12,460 nt of DNA from CALBZE01 sp036381255 (GCA_036381255.1 DASVDG010000110.1:1-12460), one strand, 5' to 3'; positions 1-6,906 are shown, counted from the first letter of the stretch. Notes: generated by a model not told the origin, from the sequence alone. Program-made: numbers and translations.

Positions 1-992
1 CGCCGCGCGCCTGGCGCGTGATCGCGATGGCGCCGGGCGGCGTGCCCGCGGCGCCGGACGCGGCGACCACCGGCGAGCTCACGCTGGGCGAAATCCAGTC
101 CGTGGTCGACGCCGCGACCGGCGGGCGCGTCCGGCTGCGCAGCCCGGCGTGGCTCACGCACTTCCGCCTCCATCACCGGCAGACGGCGCGCTACCGCCAG
201 GGGCGCATCTTCCTGGCCGGGGACGCGGCGCACATCCACAGCCCGGTCGGCGGCCAGGGGATGAACACCGGCATCCAGGACGCGTGGAATCTCGGCTGGA
301 AGCTCGCGCTGGTCGCGGGCGGCCGGGCCGACCCGGCGCTCCTCGACACGTACGACGCCGAACGCTGGCCCGTCGGCCGCGCGCTGCTGCGCACGACCGA
401 TCGGGCGTTCGGGCTGTTCACCCGGGCGATGGCGTCGAGCGCGAGCGCCGCCTGGCTCCGGCGCGTGGTCGTCCCGCGCGTGCTGCGCCGCGTGCTCCGC
501 TCGGAGCGCATCCGCAGCTTCGCGTTCGGCTTCATCTCGGAGCTGCGGATCCGGTACCGCGACAGCCCGCTGGCCGTGGAGGGGACGCCCGCGCCGCCAG
601 CCGGCCCGCGGGCCGGCGACCGCATGCCGGACGCTCGCGTCACGCGCGGCGGCCGGCCGACCTGGCTTCAGCAGCAGCTCGCCGGCCCGCATCTGCACCT
701 GCTCCTCTGTGGCCCGCCGGATCGATGGGACGACGCGCGGCTGGACGCGCTCGTGGCGCGGCATGACGGCCTGCTCCACGTGCACCGGCTGACGCGCGAC
801 GCTGCGACGGGCGACGCGCTCGTCGACGCGACGGGCACGGCGCTCGAACGGCTGGGCGCGGACGATGCCGCGCAGTACCTCGTTCGCCCGGACGGCTACA
901 TCGCCTACCGCCAGGCGGGGCGGGAGCTCGACGGCATCGACGGCTACCTGGCGCGGTGGTTCGACGGTGCGGCGGGGTCAGTCCGCGCCTGA
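1..992 (+). CDS. FAD-dependent aromatic-ring monooxygenase (class A flavoprotein hydroxylase), C-terminal part
   Basis: This is the 3' part of a gene whose start lies left of the window; the frame is open from base 3 to the TGA at 990-992, about 329 residues. It carries the second FAD-binding signature of the PheA/TfdB/MhpA-type hydroxylases: GDAAH (nt 219-233) followed by HSPVGGQGMNTGIQDAWNLG, which holds the flavin ribityl and pyrophosphate. The preceding WLTHFRLHHRQTARYRQGRI stretch is also typical. The last ~110 residues look like the thioredoxin-like C-terminal domain of phenol hydroxylase relatives, ending LVRPDGYIAYR. Such enzymes use NAD(P)H and O2 to hydroxylate phenolic or polyketide aromatics in the cytoplasm. 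The substrate cannot be told from this fragment. The GTG and ATG codons near base 18 are internal, not the true start. Confidence 0.93.
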   Translation, partial: PRAWRVIAMAPGGVPAAPDAATTGELTLGEIQSVVDAATGGRVRLRSPAWLTHFRLHHRQTARYRQGRIFLAGDAAHIHSPVGGQGMNTGIQDAWNLGWKLALVAGGRADPALLDTYDAERWPVGRALLRTTDRAFGLFTRAMASSASAAWLRRVVVPRVLRRVLRSERIRSFAFGFISELRIRYRDSPLAVEGTPAPPAGPRAGDRMPDARVTRGGRPTWLQQQLAGPHLHLLLCGPPDRWDDARLDALVARHDGLLHVHRLTRDAATGDALVDATGTALERLGADDAAQYLVRPDGYIAYRQAGRELDGIDGYLARWFDGAAGSVRA

Positions 993-1070
993 CTCAATCG
1001 ACCCGCGGCCGCCCGCGCCGCGCTCGGCCGGCCGACGCCGGGCATCCGCACGATTGCGCGCGGTTCCGCC

Positions 1071-2525
1071 TCACCTCCGCCGCCGCACCAGCACCCGGAT
1101 CGTCCCGTCGTGCTTGTTCATCAGGAACACGCGCCCGTCCGCGGCCGTGCCGAACCGCAGGTCCGCGCGCTCGGCGGGTCCCCGCCCCTGCTCGGCGTTC
1201 TTCGCACGGATCAGCCCGAGCAGCGTCATCGGCACGCCGCCGGCGGGCCGGAACAGCACGCGGCGGAACCCCTGGTTGCCGCCCTCGGGCGGGTCGTCGG
1301 CATCGAAATGGAAGACCTCGCCGCTCGGGAAGTCGCCGAAGAGGACACGGTCGCGGAGCTGCGGTATCGCATCCCCGCGGTAGACGACGACGCCCGTCAC
1401 GGCCGCGCGGCGCTGCAGCAGCGGGTCGCCGTGCGCGTACTCGACGACCGGGTACGTCACCGCGCTGCTCCCCCGCGCGTTCGACACGGCGACGCCGTCG
1501 CGCCCCGCGTACTGGAAGCTCCCCTCCCAGTCGTTCCACCCCAGGTTCGCGCCGCGCGTGACGAGGCTGACCTCCTCGACCGTGTTCTGGCCGATGTCGG
1601 CCAGGTACATCCGGCCGTTCGCCGGGTCCCAGCCGAAGCGCTGCGGGTTGCGCACGCCGGAGGCCCAGATCTCGCCGAGCGTGCTCTCGTCGCCGTCGTT
1701 CGCGTACGGGTTGTCGGCCGGGATGCCGTACTCGCCGTTCTCGCTGTTCGAGCCGAGCGGGTCGATTCGCAGCACCTTGCCGAACGCGGAGCCGAGGTTC
1801 TGCGCGAGGTCGAGCGGGTCGCCGCCGCTGCCGCCGTCGGCGACGCCGATGTAGAGCATGCCGTAGTCGGCATCGCCTGGCTCGGCCGTGGGGTTGAAGG
1901 CGAGGTGCCCGCCGTTGTGGTTGCCGAAGGGCTGCTCGAAGCGCATCAGCTCGCGCGGCGGGCCGCCGTCGTACGTGGCCGCGGCCGCGTCGCGCGCCGT
2001 CCATTCGAGGAGCACTGTGTCGTGCGTGTTGCGGCCGCCGCCGGGTGTGAAGTCCGCCGGGGGCACCGTGTCGACCACGTCCGTCCACGTGTAGAACTTC
2101 CCGAATCCCGGCGCGCCCGGCCGGCCGAAGTCGGGGTGGAACGCGAAGCTCTGGAATCCGCGCTCCCGGCCGCGCGACTGCACGCCGACGCCCCAGCGAG
2201 GGTCGTCGATGTCGAGGTAGAGCCGGACGTCGCGGCCGTCGTAACTCACGCTGTAGAGCGGGCCGCGCATGTCGTTGACGAAGAGCCGCCGCGTCGCCGG
2301 CTCGTCGACGAGGCGCATCATGCGCGCCGGCTCGCCGTCCGCGTCCGGAATCGACGCGAACTCGGCGACGTCGACGACGGTCGCGTCCTCGGTCACGATC
2401 GGCACAGGGAACGGGTCGCGCGTCGTCTGGGCCGCGGCGGGCGCGGCCGGGAGTACGACGGCGGCGAACAGGACCGCCGCGGCCGCCACGATGGAGCCGG
2501 TGGTGCGCTTCGTGTTCCGGATCAT
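1071..2525 (-). CDS. Secreted PQQ-dependent sugar (glucose/sorbosone-type) dehydrogenase
   Basis: A 484-residue protein of the GSDH/HHIP-like six-bladed propeller family, which oxidises sugars or other alcohols with PQQ in the periplasm or outside the cell. Residues 1-32 form a signal peptide: a basic start (MIRNTKR), a long Ala/Val core, and cleavage expected after APAAA. Family motifs are in order: HNGGH at 203-207 (active-site His region), the Gly/Asp-rich VADGGSGGD at 228-236, GVRNPQRFGWD at 290-300, LADIGQNTVEE at 308-318, and GANLGWNDWEG at 325-335. The ATG at 2525 was chosen because GGGGAGG sits just upstream and the signal peptide starts there; the frame is open further upstream but that stretch is Arg-rich and unlike a protein start. 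It converges on the monooxygenase gene with a 78-bp gap. The exact substrate is unknown, and PQQ dependence is inferred from the family. Confidence 0.92.
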   Translation of the reverse strand: MIRNTKRTTGSIVAAAAVLFAAVVLPAAPAAAQTTRDPFPVPIVTEDATVVDVAEFASIPDADGEPARMMRLVDEPATRRLFVNDMRGPLYSVSYDGRDVRLYLDIDDPRWGVGVQSRGRERGFQSFAFHPDFGRPGAPGFGKFYTWTDVVDTVPPADFTPGGGRNTHDTVLLEWTARDAAAATYDGGPPRELMRFEQPFGNHNGGHLAFNPTAEPGDADYGMLYIGVADGGSGGDPLDLAQNLGSAFGKVLRIDPLGSNSENGEYGIPADNPYANDGDESTLGEIWASGVRNPQRFGWDPANGRMYLADIGQNTVEEVSLVTRGANLGWNDWEGSFQYAGRDGVAVSNARGSSAVTYPVVEYAHGDPLLQRRAAVTGVVVYRGDAIPQLRDRVLFGDFPSGEVFHFDADDPPEGGNQGFRRVLFRPAGGVPMTLLGLIRAKNAEQGRGPAERADLRFGTAADGRVFLMNKHDGTIRVLVRRRR

Positions 2526-2592
2526 GACGTTTCCTCCCCTGGGCGTCGGATCAACGATCTCCGTTGCGGTCTCGTGGCGCGTGCGGTCGCGC

Positions 2593-2700
2593 CTACGGCG
2601 CCGACGGCGGCGCGGCGGACGATGCGACGGCCGGCGCGCCGACGAGCACGAAGCGGAACGCCGCGATCCGCAGCGCTTCGCTCCCACTCGTCGCCATCAT
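2593..2700 (-). CDS. Possible 35-residue small ORF or leader upstream of the sugar dehydrogenase
   Basis: On the minus strand an AAAGGAGG (2712-2705), a near-perfect Shine-Dalgarno, sits before tandem ATG codons at 2700 and 2697. The second has the ideal 7-nt spacing. The frame runs 35 codons to a TAG at 2593. The peptide begins MMATSGSEALRIAAF and has a weakly hydrophobic middle (FRFVLVGAPAVA), which could be a short secreted or membrane peptide or a regulatory leader. It ends 67 bp before the dehydrogenase start on the same strand. I do not recognise it. The ribosome-binding site is the strongest in the window and is the main evidence; an ORF this short arises easily by chance in GC-rich DNA. 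Confidence 0.35.
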   Translation of the reverse strand: MMATSGSEALRIAAFRFVLVGAPAVASSAAPPSAP

Positions 2701-2821
2701 GCCGCCTCCTTTCGTAGGCCCGCGGAACGGCCGTCCGTCCGCGGTCGACGGCGCCACGCCGGGCGCATCGTCCGGCCGGGCGGGCGCCGCCGCGCGTGCC
2801 GTGCGGACGCCTCCCGACGCG

Positions 2822-3601
2822 CTACGCGGGCGCCTCCCCGTACGCGTCCTCGGGGTCCATCGCCGCGAGCTCGACCAGGAAGCCCGCGATCCGCTCGGTC
2901 ACCGCGCGAACGAACGCCGCCCCCTTCTCCGCCGTCGCGGCGGAGGGGTCGCCGATCCCCGTGTCGTCCGTGACCCGCGTCCAGCGGCGCGGCGCCCACG
3001 CCCACCCCTCGCGCAGCCCGGCGACGCGGAACGGCCGCGCCCGGCCCGGCCCGGCGTGGTCGAGCGGCAGCACCAGCTCCGGCACGAGGTGCATCATCAC
3101 GCTGGTCTCCAGCTCGCCGGCGTGGTCGCCGGGCGCCGTGAAATACGCGGCCGGGTCGACGCAGCGGTACCAGTCGAGCGCGCAGAGGAACAGCCCCGGC
3201 ACGCGCGGCTGAAGCTCGCGGAGGATGGCCTTGAAGTCGTTGCCGCCGTGCCCGTTCAACAGCACCAGCTTGCGCACGCCCTGCCCCGCGAGCGAGGCGG
3301 CCAGGTCCGCGACGATCGCGGCCTGCGTGCTCGGGTTCAGGTTGAGGCACAGCGGGATGTCGAGCTGGCCGGTCTGCACGCCGAACGGGACCGCCGGCAG
3401 CACGACGACGCGCGCGCCGGCCTCCCACGCCAGCCGCGCCGACTCCGCGGCGACCGCCTCGCTCTCGATCGTGTCCGTGCCGTACGGCAGGTGGAAGTTG
3501 TGCGCCTCCGTCGCGCCCCACGGCAGCACCGCCACGTCGTAGCGCGTGCCGGAGACGGCCTTCCAGTTCGTTTCGGCAAGGATGTAGGGTCTAGGCGGCA
3601 T
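2822..3601 (-). CDS. Creatininase-family metal-dependent amidohydrolase
   Basis: A 259-residue protein, the usual length for the creatininase / mycofactocin MftE / FAPy-hydrolase family. These cytoplasmic enzymes hydrolyse cyclic amides or N-terminal peptide bonds with two metal ions. The start has the family pattern YILAETNW, then LPWGATEAHNFHLPYGTD, which supplies Glu32, His34 and Asp43 as metal ligands. LLNGHGGN supplies His118, and DHAGELET at 159-166 supplies His160 and Glu163/165. The ligand set looks complete, so the enzyme is probably active. The ATG at 3601 fits the family N-terminus, although no clear Shine-Dalgarno precedes it. A promoter-like element lies 54-82 bp upstream. No PQQ or mycofactocin biosynthesis genes are next to it, so creatinine, a RiPP-derived cofactor or another amide all remain possible substrates. 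Confidence 0.9.
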   Translation of the reverse strand: MPPRPYILAETNWKAVSGTRYDVAVLPWGATEAHNFHLPYGTDTIESEAVAAESARLAWEAGARVVVLPAVPFGVQTGQLDIPLCLNLNPSTQAAIVADLAASLAGQGVRKLVLLNGHGGNDFKAILRELQPRVPGLFLCALDWYRCVDPAAYFTAPGDHAGELETSVMMHLVPELVLPLDHAGPGRARPFRVAGLREGWAWAPRRWTRVTDDTGIGDPSAATAEKGAAFVRAVTERIAGFLVELAAMDPEDAYGEAPA

Positions 3602-3654
3602 CGAGAGATCGGAAGCGGTGGCACCCGGGCGCGCGGCGATCACGCGTACCGGGG

Positions 3655-3683
3655 AGGATGTCGGCGGCGCGGCCCGACCGCAA
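3655..3683 (-). promoter_or_regulatory. Predicted promoter of the creatininase-family gene
   Basis: Read on the minus strand: -35 TTGCGG (3683-3678), a 17-bp spacer, and -10 CATCCT (3660-3655). The bases from the -10 through the expected start site (3660-3647) are identical to those at the same place upstream of hutU. The expected transcript start near 3648 leaves about 47 nt of leader. The -35 lies only 17 bp past the stop codon of the upstream regulator gene, so the creatininase gene can be transcribed independently of it. Confidence 0.5.
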
Positions 3684-3699
3684 GGCCCGCCGACCCGCT

Positions 3700-4746
3700 T
3701 CAGCGCAGGTCGCTCGGCCGCAAGCCGAACCGCTTCCGGAACGCGTTCGTCAGGTGCGCGGGGTCGCGGTACCCGACGCGCCGCGCGATCTCCGCCACCG
3801 GCCAGTCGGTCTCGAGGAGGTACGTGCGCGCCTGCTCCAGCCGGTGCGCGAGGAGGTACGCGTACGGGCTCGTGCCGAAGAGCGCCTTGAAGCCGCGCTT
3901 GAGCTTGAACTCGTTCGTCAGCGCGTAGCGCGCGAGCTCGGCCAGCGTCGGCGGATCGTCGAGCCGCTCGAGGAGCAGGTCCCGCGCGGCGTGCAGGCGC
4001 TCGACATCGCCGCGCGTGAGCTTGACGCCGCTCGCGGCGCCCGCTCGCCGCGACGCCGCGACCTGGTGCGCGACCAGCTCGAGGAGGCCCGCCTCCAGGA
4101 AGAGCGAGCCGGCCGCGGCGGCGCCGTCGTGCCGCTGGATCCGCTGGACGACGCCCCACATGCGCGGCGTGACCCGCGCCGCGTCGCCGCCGATGCGCGA
4201 CGGGCGGCCGGCCACGAGCGCGTCGGCGAACGGCCCGAGCAGGTGCCCGTGCCGCTCGGCCAGCCCCAGGAAGTACGATCGCGAGAAGAGCACGTCGAAC
4301 GAGACGCCCTGCGATTCGCGGCGAGTCTCGTACGTCCCCTGCCCCGCGGGCACCACCGCCATCTCCGCCTCGCCCGCCAGCAGCTCCAGGACGCGGCCCT
4401 CCGCGGCGACCACCCGCTCGCCGGCGCCGCGGAGCTGGACGTACAGCGCGACCGCAGGCTCGGCGGCCTCGGCCGACACGACCAGGCCGGGCCGGTAGCC
4501 GTACGTGCCCCACGTGACCTGGTAGTCCGGCTTGCCGAGCGTCGTGTACCGGCAGTCCGCGAGCTCCGTCTCGAAGACGAACGTCGCGCGCTCGAGGTCG
4601 CCGACCGGACGCGCTTCGGTCCGGCGCAGCGAGAACGCGGCGTCCACCCGGAACTCGCCGCCCGGCGCTTCCACCCGGCCCGCGGCCACCGCCGCGACGC
4701 CCTCGTGTCCGTGTTCCATCCCGACGCGCTCCACCGGTGCCTTCAT
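3700..4746 (-). CDS. AraC-family (PchR-like) transcriptional regulator
   Basis: A 348-residue protein with a C-terminal AraC/XylS DNA-binding domain. The first helix-turn-helix is around 267-291 (TLAELARYALTNEFKLKRGF). The second is around 315-348 (WPVAEIARRVGYRDPAHLTN, then FRKRFGLRPSDLR). The first helix-turn-helix (NEFKLKRGFKALFGTSPYAYL) is typical of the PchR type rather than sugar-sensing AraC proteins. The N-terminal 230 residues should form the effector-sensing part; I cannot name the ligand. The ATG at 4746 was chosen because GAGG lies 4 nt upstream and a good promoter ends just before it; the frame is open far upstream only because of GC richness. It is divergent from the tautomerase-YHS gene and probably controls it and itself through the direct repeat between them. 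Confidence 0.92.
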   Translation of the reverse strand: MKAPVERVGMEHGHEGVAAVAAGRVEAPGGEFRVDAAFSLRRTEARPVGDLERATFVFETELADCRYTTLGKPDYQVTWGTYGYRPGLVVSAEAAEPAVALYVQLRGAGERVVAAEGRVLELLAGEAEMAVVPAGQGTYETRRESQGVSFDVLFSRSYFLGLAERHGHLLGPFADALVAGRPSRIGGDAARVTPRMWGVVQRIQRHDGAAAAGSLFLEAGLLELVAHQVAASRRAGAASGVKLTRGDVERLHAARDLLLERLDDPPTLAELARYALTNEFKLKRGFKALFGTSPYAYLLAHRLEQARTYLLETDWPVAEIARRVGYRDPAHLTNAFRKRFGLRPSDLR

Positions 4747-4760
4747 GCTGCCTCGACCGC

Positions 4761-4789
4761 AGTGTACCCTCCACCGGGCCGACTGGCAA
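4761..4789 (-). promoter_or_regulatory. Predicted promoter of the AraC-family regulator gene
   Basis: On the minus strand: TTGCCA (4789-4784, five of six bases of the sigma-70 -35), 17 bp, then TACACT (4766-4761, four of six of the -10). The predicted start near 4754 leaves a leader of only about 8 nt, so the transcript would begin at or near the GAGG before the ATG. The direct-repeat operator candidate begins 8 bp upstream of the -35, a position suited to autoregulation. Confidence 0.5.
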
Positions 4790-4796
4790 ATAATCC

Positions 4797-4828
4797 GGCC
4801 CGCGCAAGAAAAACTCCGCCCTGCGCAA
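4797..4828. promoter_or_regulatory. Candidate AraC-type operator: 21-bp-spaced direct repeat
   Basis: Two copies of a site reading GNCCNGCGCAA lie at 4797-4807 and 4818-4828, exactly 21 bp (two helical turns) apart in the same orientation. That is how AraC-family monomers usually line up on DNA. The repeat sits between the divergent regulator and tautomerase-YHS genes. An AAGAAAAACTCC stretch, unusually A-rich for this genome, separates the copies. Binding is inferred, not shown. Confidence 0.45.
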
Positions 4829-4850
4829 CACGGACGACCCCGCTCGACCG

Positions 4851-4856
4851 TATCAT
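4851..4856 (+). promoter_or_regulatory. Predicted -10 box of the tautomerase-YHS / membrane protein operon
   Basis: TATCAT matches the sigma-70 -10 consensus at five of six positions, but the bases 17 bp upstream (ACACGG) are a poor -35. The distal copy of the direct repeat touches the place where the -35 should be. This is the usual layout of a promoter that needs an AraC-type activator. The predicted leader is about 90 nt. Confidence 0.4.
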
Positions 4857-4953
4857 GGATGCACGCGGCGGGGAGGCCGCGGGCGGGCCGTCGCACGATC
4901 GAACGGGCCCCACTCGACTCTGAACGCCCGGACGCAGGGAAAGGAAACACCCC

Positions 4954-5613
4954 ATGACGCTCATCGAACTCTTCGCGCCGAAGGGCTCGCTCGACGAAGA
5001 ACGGCGCCGCCGCCTCGGCGAACGGCTCGTCACCGAGCTGATCCGCTCCGATGGCGGGCCGCCGGACCTCATCCAGCGCGGCCGCGACTTGACGTGGGTC
5101 GTCATCCACGAGCCGGAGCTCTGGGCCATCGGCGGGCGCCCGGTCGCGCCGGGCGAGCCGCCCCGCTACGTCGTCCGCATGACCGTGCCGGGCGGGCACC
5201 TGAGCGAGGCGATGCGCGCCGAGGCGATCTCCCGCATCACCGGCGTGCTCGCCGAGCTGGAGGATCACCCGCGCCGGCTGTACGCGACCGCCGACGCCCG
5301 CGTCTACATCGTCGAGGCGCCCGACGGCCACATGGGCGCGTTCGGGCAGGTCGTGTCCACCCAGGACGCCATCAAGCTGGTCGTCGACCCCGGCCACGCG
5401 GCGACGATCGCCGCCCGCGCCGGCAACGGAGGCGCGGCCGACTCCGGCGGCGCAAACACGCCGGCCACTCTCGTCGACCCGATCTGCGGCATGACCGTCG
5501 AGCTGGACGAATCGGCCATTACCGCCGTGGTCGAGGGCACGACGTACGCGTTCTGCGCCACCGCGTGCCGCGACATCTTTCTCGAACGCAACAGGCCGGC
5601 CGCATCGCGGTAG
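4954..5613 (+). CDS. Tautomerase-superfamily (tandem 4-OT-like) protein fused to a C-terminal YHS metal-binding domain
   Basis: A 219-residue two-part protein. Residues 1-146 resemble the two-unit 4-oxalocrotonate tautomerase-like proteins: a first beta-alpha-beta unit with WVVIHEPELWAIGGRPV at 48-64, and a second starting at VVRMTVPGGHLSE (73-85), ending VYIVEAPDGHMGAFGQVVS (117-135). A Gly/Ala-rich linker (about 150-172) leads to a YHS domain with VDPICGM (174-180) and YAFCATACRDIF (198-209); Cys178, Cys201 and Cys205 are likely metal ligands. Active tautomerases use Pro1 exposed after Met removal; here the protein starts Met-Thr, so that catalytic residue is missing. AGGAAA upstream of the ATG supports the start. 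It may bind or sense metal or handle a reactive metabolite in the cytoplasm; no activity is assigned. It is followed 81 bp later by a membrane protein gene on the same strand. Confidence 0.85.
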   Translation: MTLIELFAPKGSLDEERRRRLGERLVTELIRSDGGPPDLIQRGRDLTWVVIHEPELWAIGGRPVAPGEPPRYVVRMTVPGGHLSEAMRAEAISRITGVLAELEDHPRRLYATADARVYIVEAPDGHMGAFGQVVSTQDAIKLVVDPGHAATIAARAGNGGAADSGGANTPATLVDPICGMTVELDESAITAVVEGTTYAFCATACRDIFLERNRPAASR

Positions 5614-5694
5614 CCGGCCCGCGCGGCGGGCGACGATGCGGCGGACGACGGCCGCCGCACCGCCGCCGCTCACCCACGAAGACGGAAGGGAACC

Positions 5695-6129
5695 ATGGAA
5701 ACGACGACACTTCCCAGGAACGCCACCGCCACGGCCACCGCGGCCGACGCCGACCGGATCGCCGCGCCGCGCCTCACGCGCGCCGTGGCCAGCCTCATCA
5801 TGGCCTGCATCTTCCTCCAGGCCCTGCTCGCCGGCGGGTTCCTCGCCGGTCGGATCCCCCTCGCGTTCCACGCCGGCATCGGCCACACCCTCGGCCTGCT
5901 CGGCTTCATCATCCTCGTCGCGGGCCTCGTCGGCCGACGCTCCGTCCGCGAACCCGCCTCCACCCTCGCGGCCCGCATCACGCTCTTCGTCGCCATCGCC
6001 ATCACCATCGGCGCCGGCACGATCGCCCACATGGGTACGCGAGACCTGCTCATGCTCCACATCCCGCTCGCCATCTTCGCGATGGGCACCGCCGACGGTC
6101 TCCGGACCGCCGGGCGGCGCGGCGCCTAG
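5695..6129 (+). CDS. Small four-helix membrane protein with paired histidines (DUF6220-like)
   Basis: A 144-residue integral membrane protein with four predicted helices at roughly 29-50, 62-80, 92-111 and 117-134, after a Thr/Ala-rich cytoplasmic-like tail. His59 and His64 (FHAGIGHTLG) stand at the entry to helix 2; His112 (AHMG) and His122 (LMLHIPLA) flank the start of helix 4. That spacing resembles small b-type haem or copper membrane proteins and, from memory, the DUF6220 family, but no family assignment is certain. GGAAGGGAACC before the ATG is a good ribosome-binding site. It is probably cotranscribed with the tautomerase-YHS gene, which suggests a joint role in metal, haem or redox stress at the membrane (inference). 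Its stop codon overlaps the stop of the opposite-strand gene. Confidence 0.8.
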   Translation: METTTLPRNATATATAADADRIAAPRLTRAVASLIMACIFLQALLAGGFLAGRIPLAFHAGIGHTLGLLGFIILVAGLVGRRSVREPASTLAARITLFVAIAITIGAGTIAHMGTRDLLMLHIPLAIFAMGTADGLRTAGRRGA

Positions 6130-6812
6130 CGGAACCGGATCAGCTCGACCACGTCCCCATCCCGATGGCGCACCTCCACGACCACGCGCTCGCCTCGGCG
6201 CAACCGCCCGAGGCGACGCGCATCCGCCCGGTCCAACCGCGACGGCAAACGCACCACCACGACCCGCGATAAACCCCGGTCCAGCGTGAAATAGCGCCGG
6301 CGCACGTCCACCACCTGGACCCGCCCCGCCCAGCGCGCCACCCGCCACACGGCCCGATGCCGGTCGTCATCGCCCCACCGGTCGCCGTCCCACCGGTCGT
6401 CATCCTCCCAGCGATCGTCGTCGCCCCACCGGTCACGGTCCCGCCAGTCCCGGTCGCCGCGGCGCAGCACAACCCGCTCCGCCCACGCCCGGCCCCGACG
6501 GTCGTAGACCAGCCGCACCCACACGTCGTCCCCGCGCCGGAGCGCCGCCACCGGGTACGCTCGCCGGCCGATGTACACCCGCGTCCGTCGACCGTAGTTC
6601 ACCGCGCGCACGCGCCCGTGCTCCACACTCAACCAGATCCGCGCCCGACGCCGGTCCACCGCACGGACCTCGCCCACGACGCCCGCGCTCCGGCCGTAAA
6701 CGCCGCCCGGCAGGCCCGGCGCACCGGCCACCGGCGTGCACGCCGATGCCACGCCCGGCGCCGCCACCAGCAGCGCCAGCGCCACCCGTACCGCTCCCCG
6801 CTTCAGGATCAT
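6126..6812 (-). CDS. Secreted Arg/Asp/Trp-rich repeat protein, DUF5666-like, function unknown
   Basis: A 228-residue protein with a signal sequence (MILKRGAVRVALALLVAAPG) ending VASAC at 21-25. Either signal peptidase I cuts after ASA or Cys25 is lipidated, although the lipobox is weak. Two beta-rich segments (about 44-117 and 161-228) each look like an OB-fold of the DUF5666 kind, as in GVVGEVRAVDRRRARIWLSV and AGRVQVVDVRRRYFTLDRG. Between them (127-152) lies a low-complexity run of DRWGDDD-like units. The strong charge repeat could bind metal or polyanion, but no function can be given. CAGGAGCAGGAGGGCGTC before the ATG contains an excellent Shine-Dalgarno. It converges tail-to-tail with the membrane protein gene and has its own 5' region of 157 bp after hutU. 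Confidence 0.8.
   Translation of the reverse strand: MILKRGAVRVALALLVAAPGVASACTPVAGAPGLPGGVYGRSAGVVGEVRAVDRRRARIWLSVEHGRVRAVNYGRRTRVYIGRRAYPVAALRRGDDVWVRLVYDRRGRAWAERVVLRRGDRDWRDRDRWGDDDRWEDDDRWDGDRWGDDDRHRAVWRVARWAGRVQVVDVRRRYFTLDRGLSRVVVVRLPSRLDRADARRLGRLRRGERVVVEVRHRDGDVVELIRFR
6357..6434 (-). repeat. In-frame degenerate tandem repeat coding for DRWGDDD-like units
   Basis: Within the secreted protein gene, five imperfect copies of a 12-18 bp unit encode DRWGDDD, RWEDDD, RWDG, DRWGDDD and DRHR. On the plus strand the unit reads like CCACCGGTCGTCATC. The copies differ mainly by GAT/GAC and small in-frame length changes, as expected from slippage. The length is probably variable among relatives. 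Confidence 0.7.
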
Positions 6813-6877
6813 GACGCCCTCCTGCTCCTGCTACACGTTGGGGTCGCGTCCCGAACCGGGCAACCCTGGTGCCGTCA

Positions 6878-6906
6878 CCTAAATCGTTGGGCGTCCGCAA
6901 CTTAGG
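6878..6906. promoter_or_regulatory. Imperfect inverted repeat upstream of the secreted repeat-protein gene
   Basis: CCTAAATCGTTG (6878-6889) faces CAACTTAGG (6898-6906); nine bases pair once a three-base insertion is allowed. It lies 66-94 bp upstream of the ATG at 6812, in one of the less GC-rich spots of the region, and could be an operator. There is no T-tract, so it is not a clear terminator. No convincing -10/-35 pair was found in this 157-bp gap. Confidence 0.25.

Noticed and set aside
1110..2717. Plus-strand open frame of 535 codons over the sugar dehydrogenase gene
   Set aside because: The minus-strand protein has a signal peptide, a Shine-Dalgarno and ordered family motifs; the plus-strand frame is a mirror artefact.
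2720..2744. Inverted repeat CCGCGGA/TCCGCGG downstream of the creatininase gene
   Set aside because: Seven-bp GC palindromes are expected often by chance at this base composition, and no T-tract follows.
5638..5658. GCGGCGG/CCGCCGC hairpin between the tautomerase-YHS and membrane protein genes
   Set aside because: Short and made of simple GC triplets; it could be incidental and does not argue against cotranscription.
3700..6348. Very long minus-strand open frame (882 codons) spanning the regulator, the intergenic region and the plus-strand operon
   Set aside because: Only 3700-4746 is a real gene, with a clear AraC-type domain, promoter and start. The rest is antisense to two well-supported plus-strand genes and stays open because of high GC.
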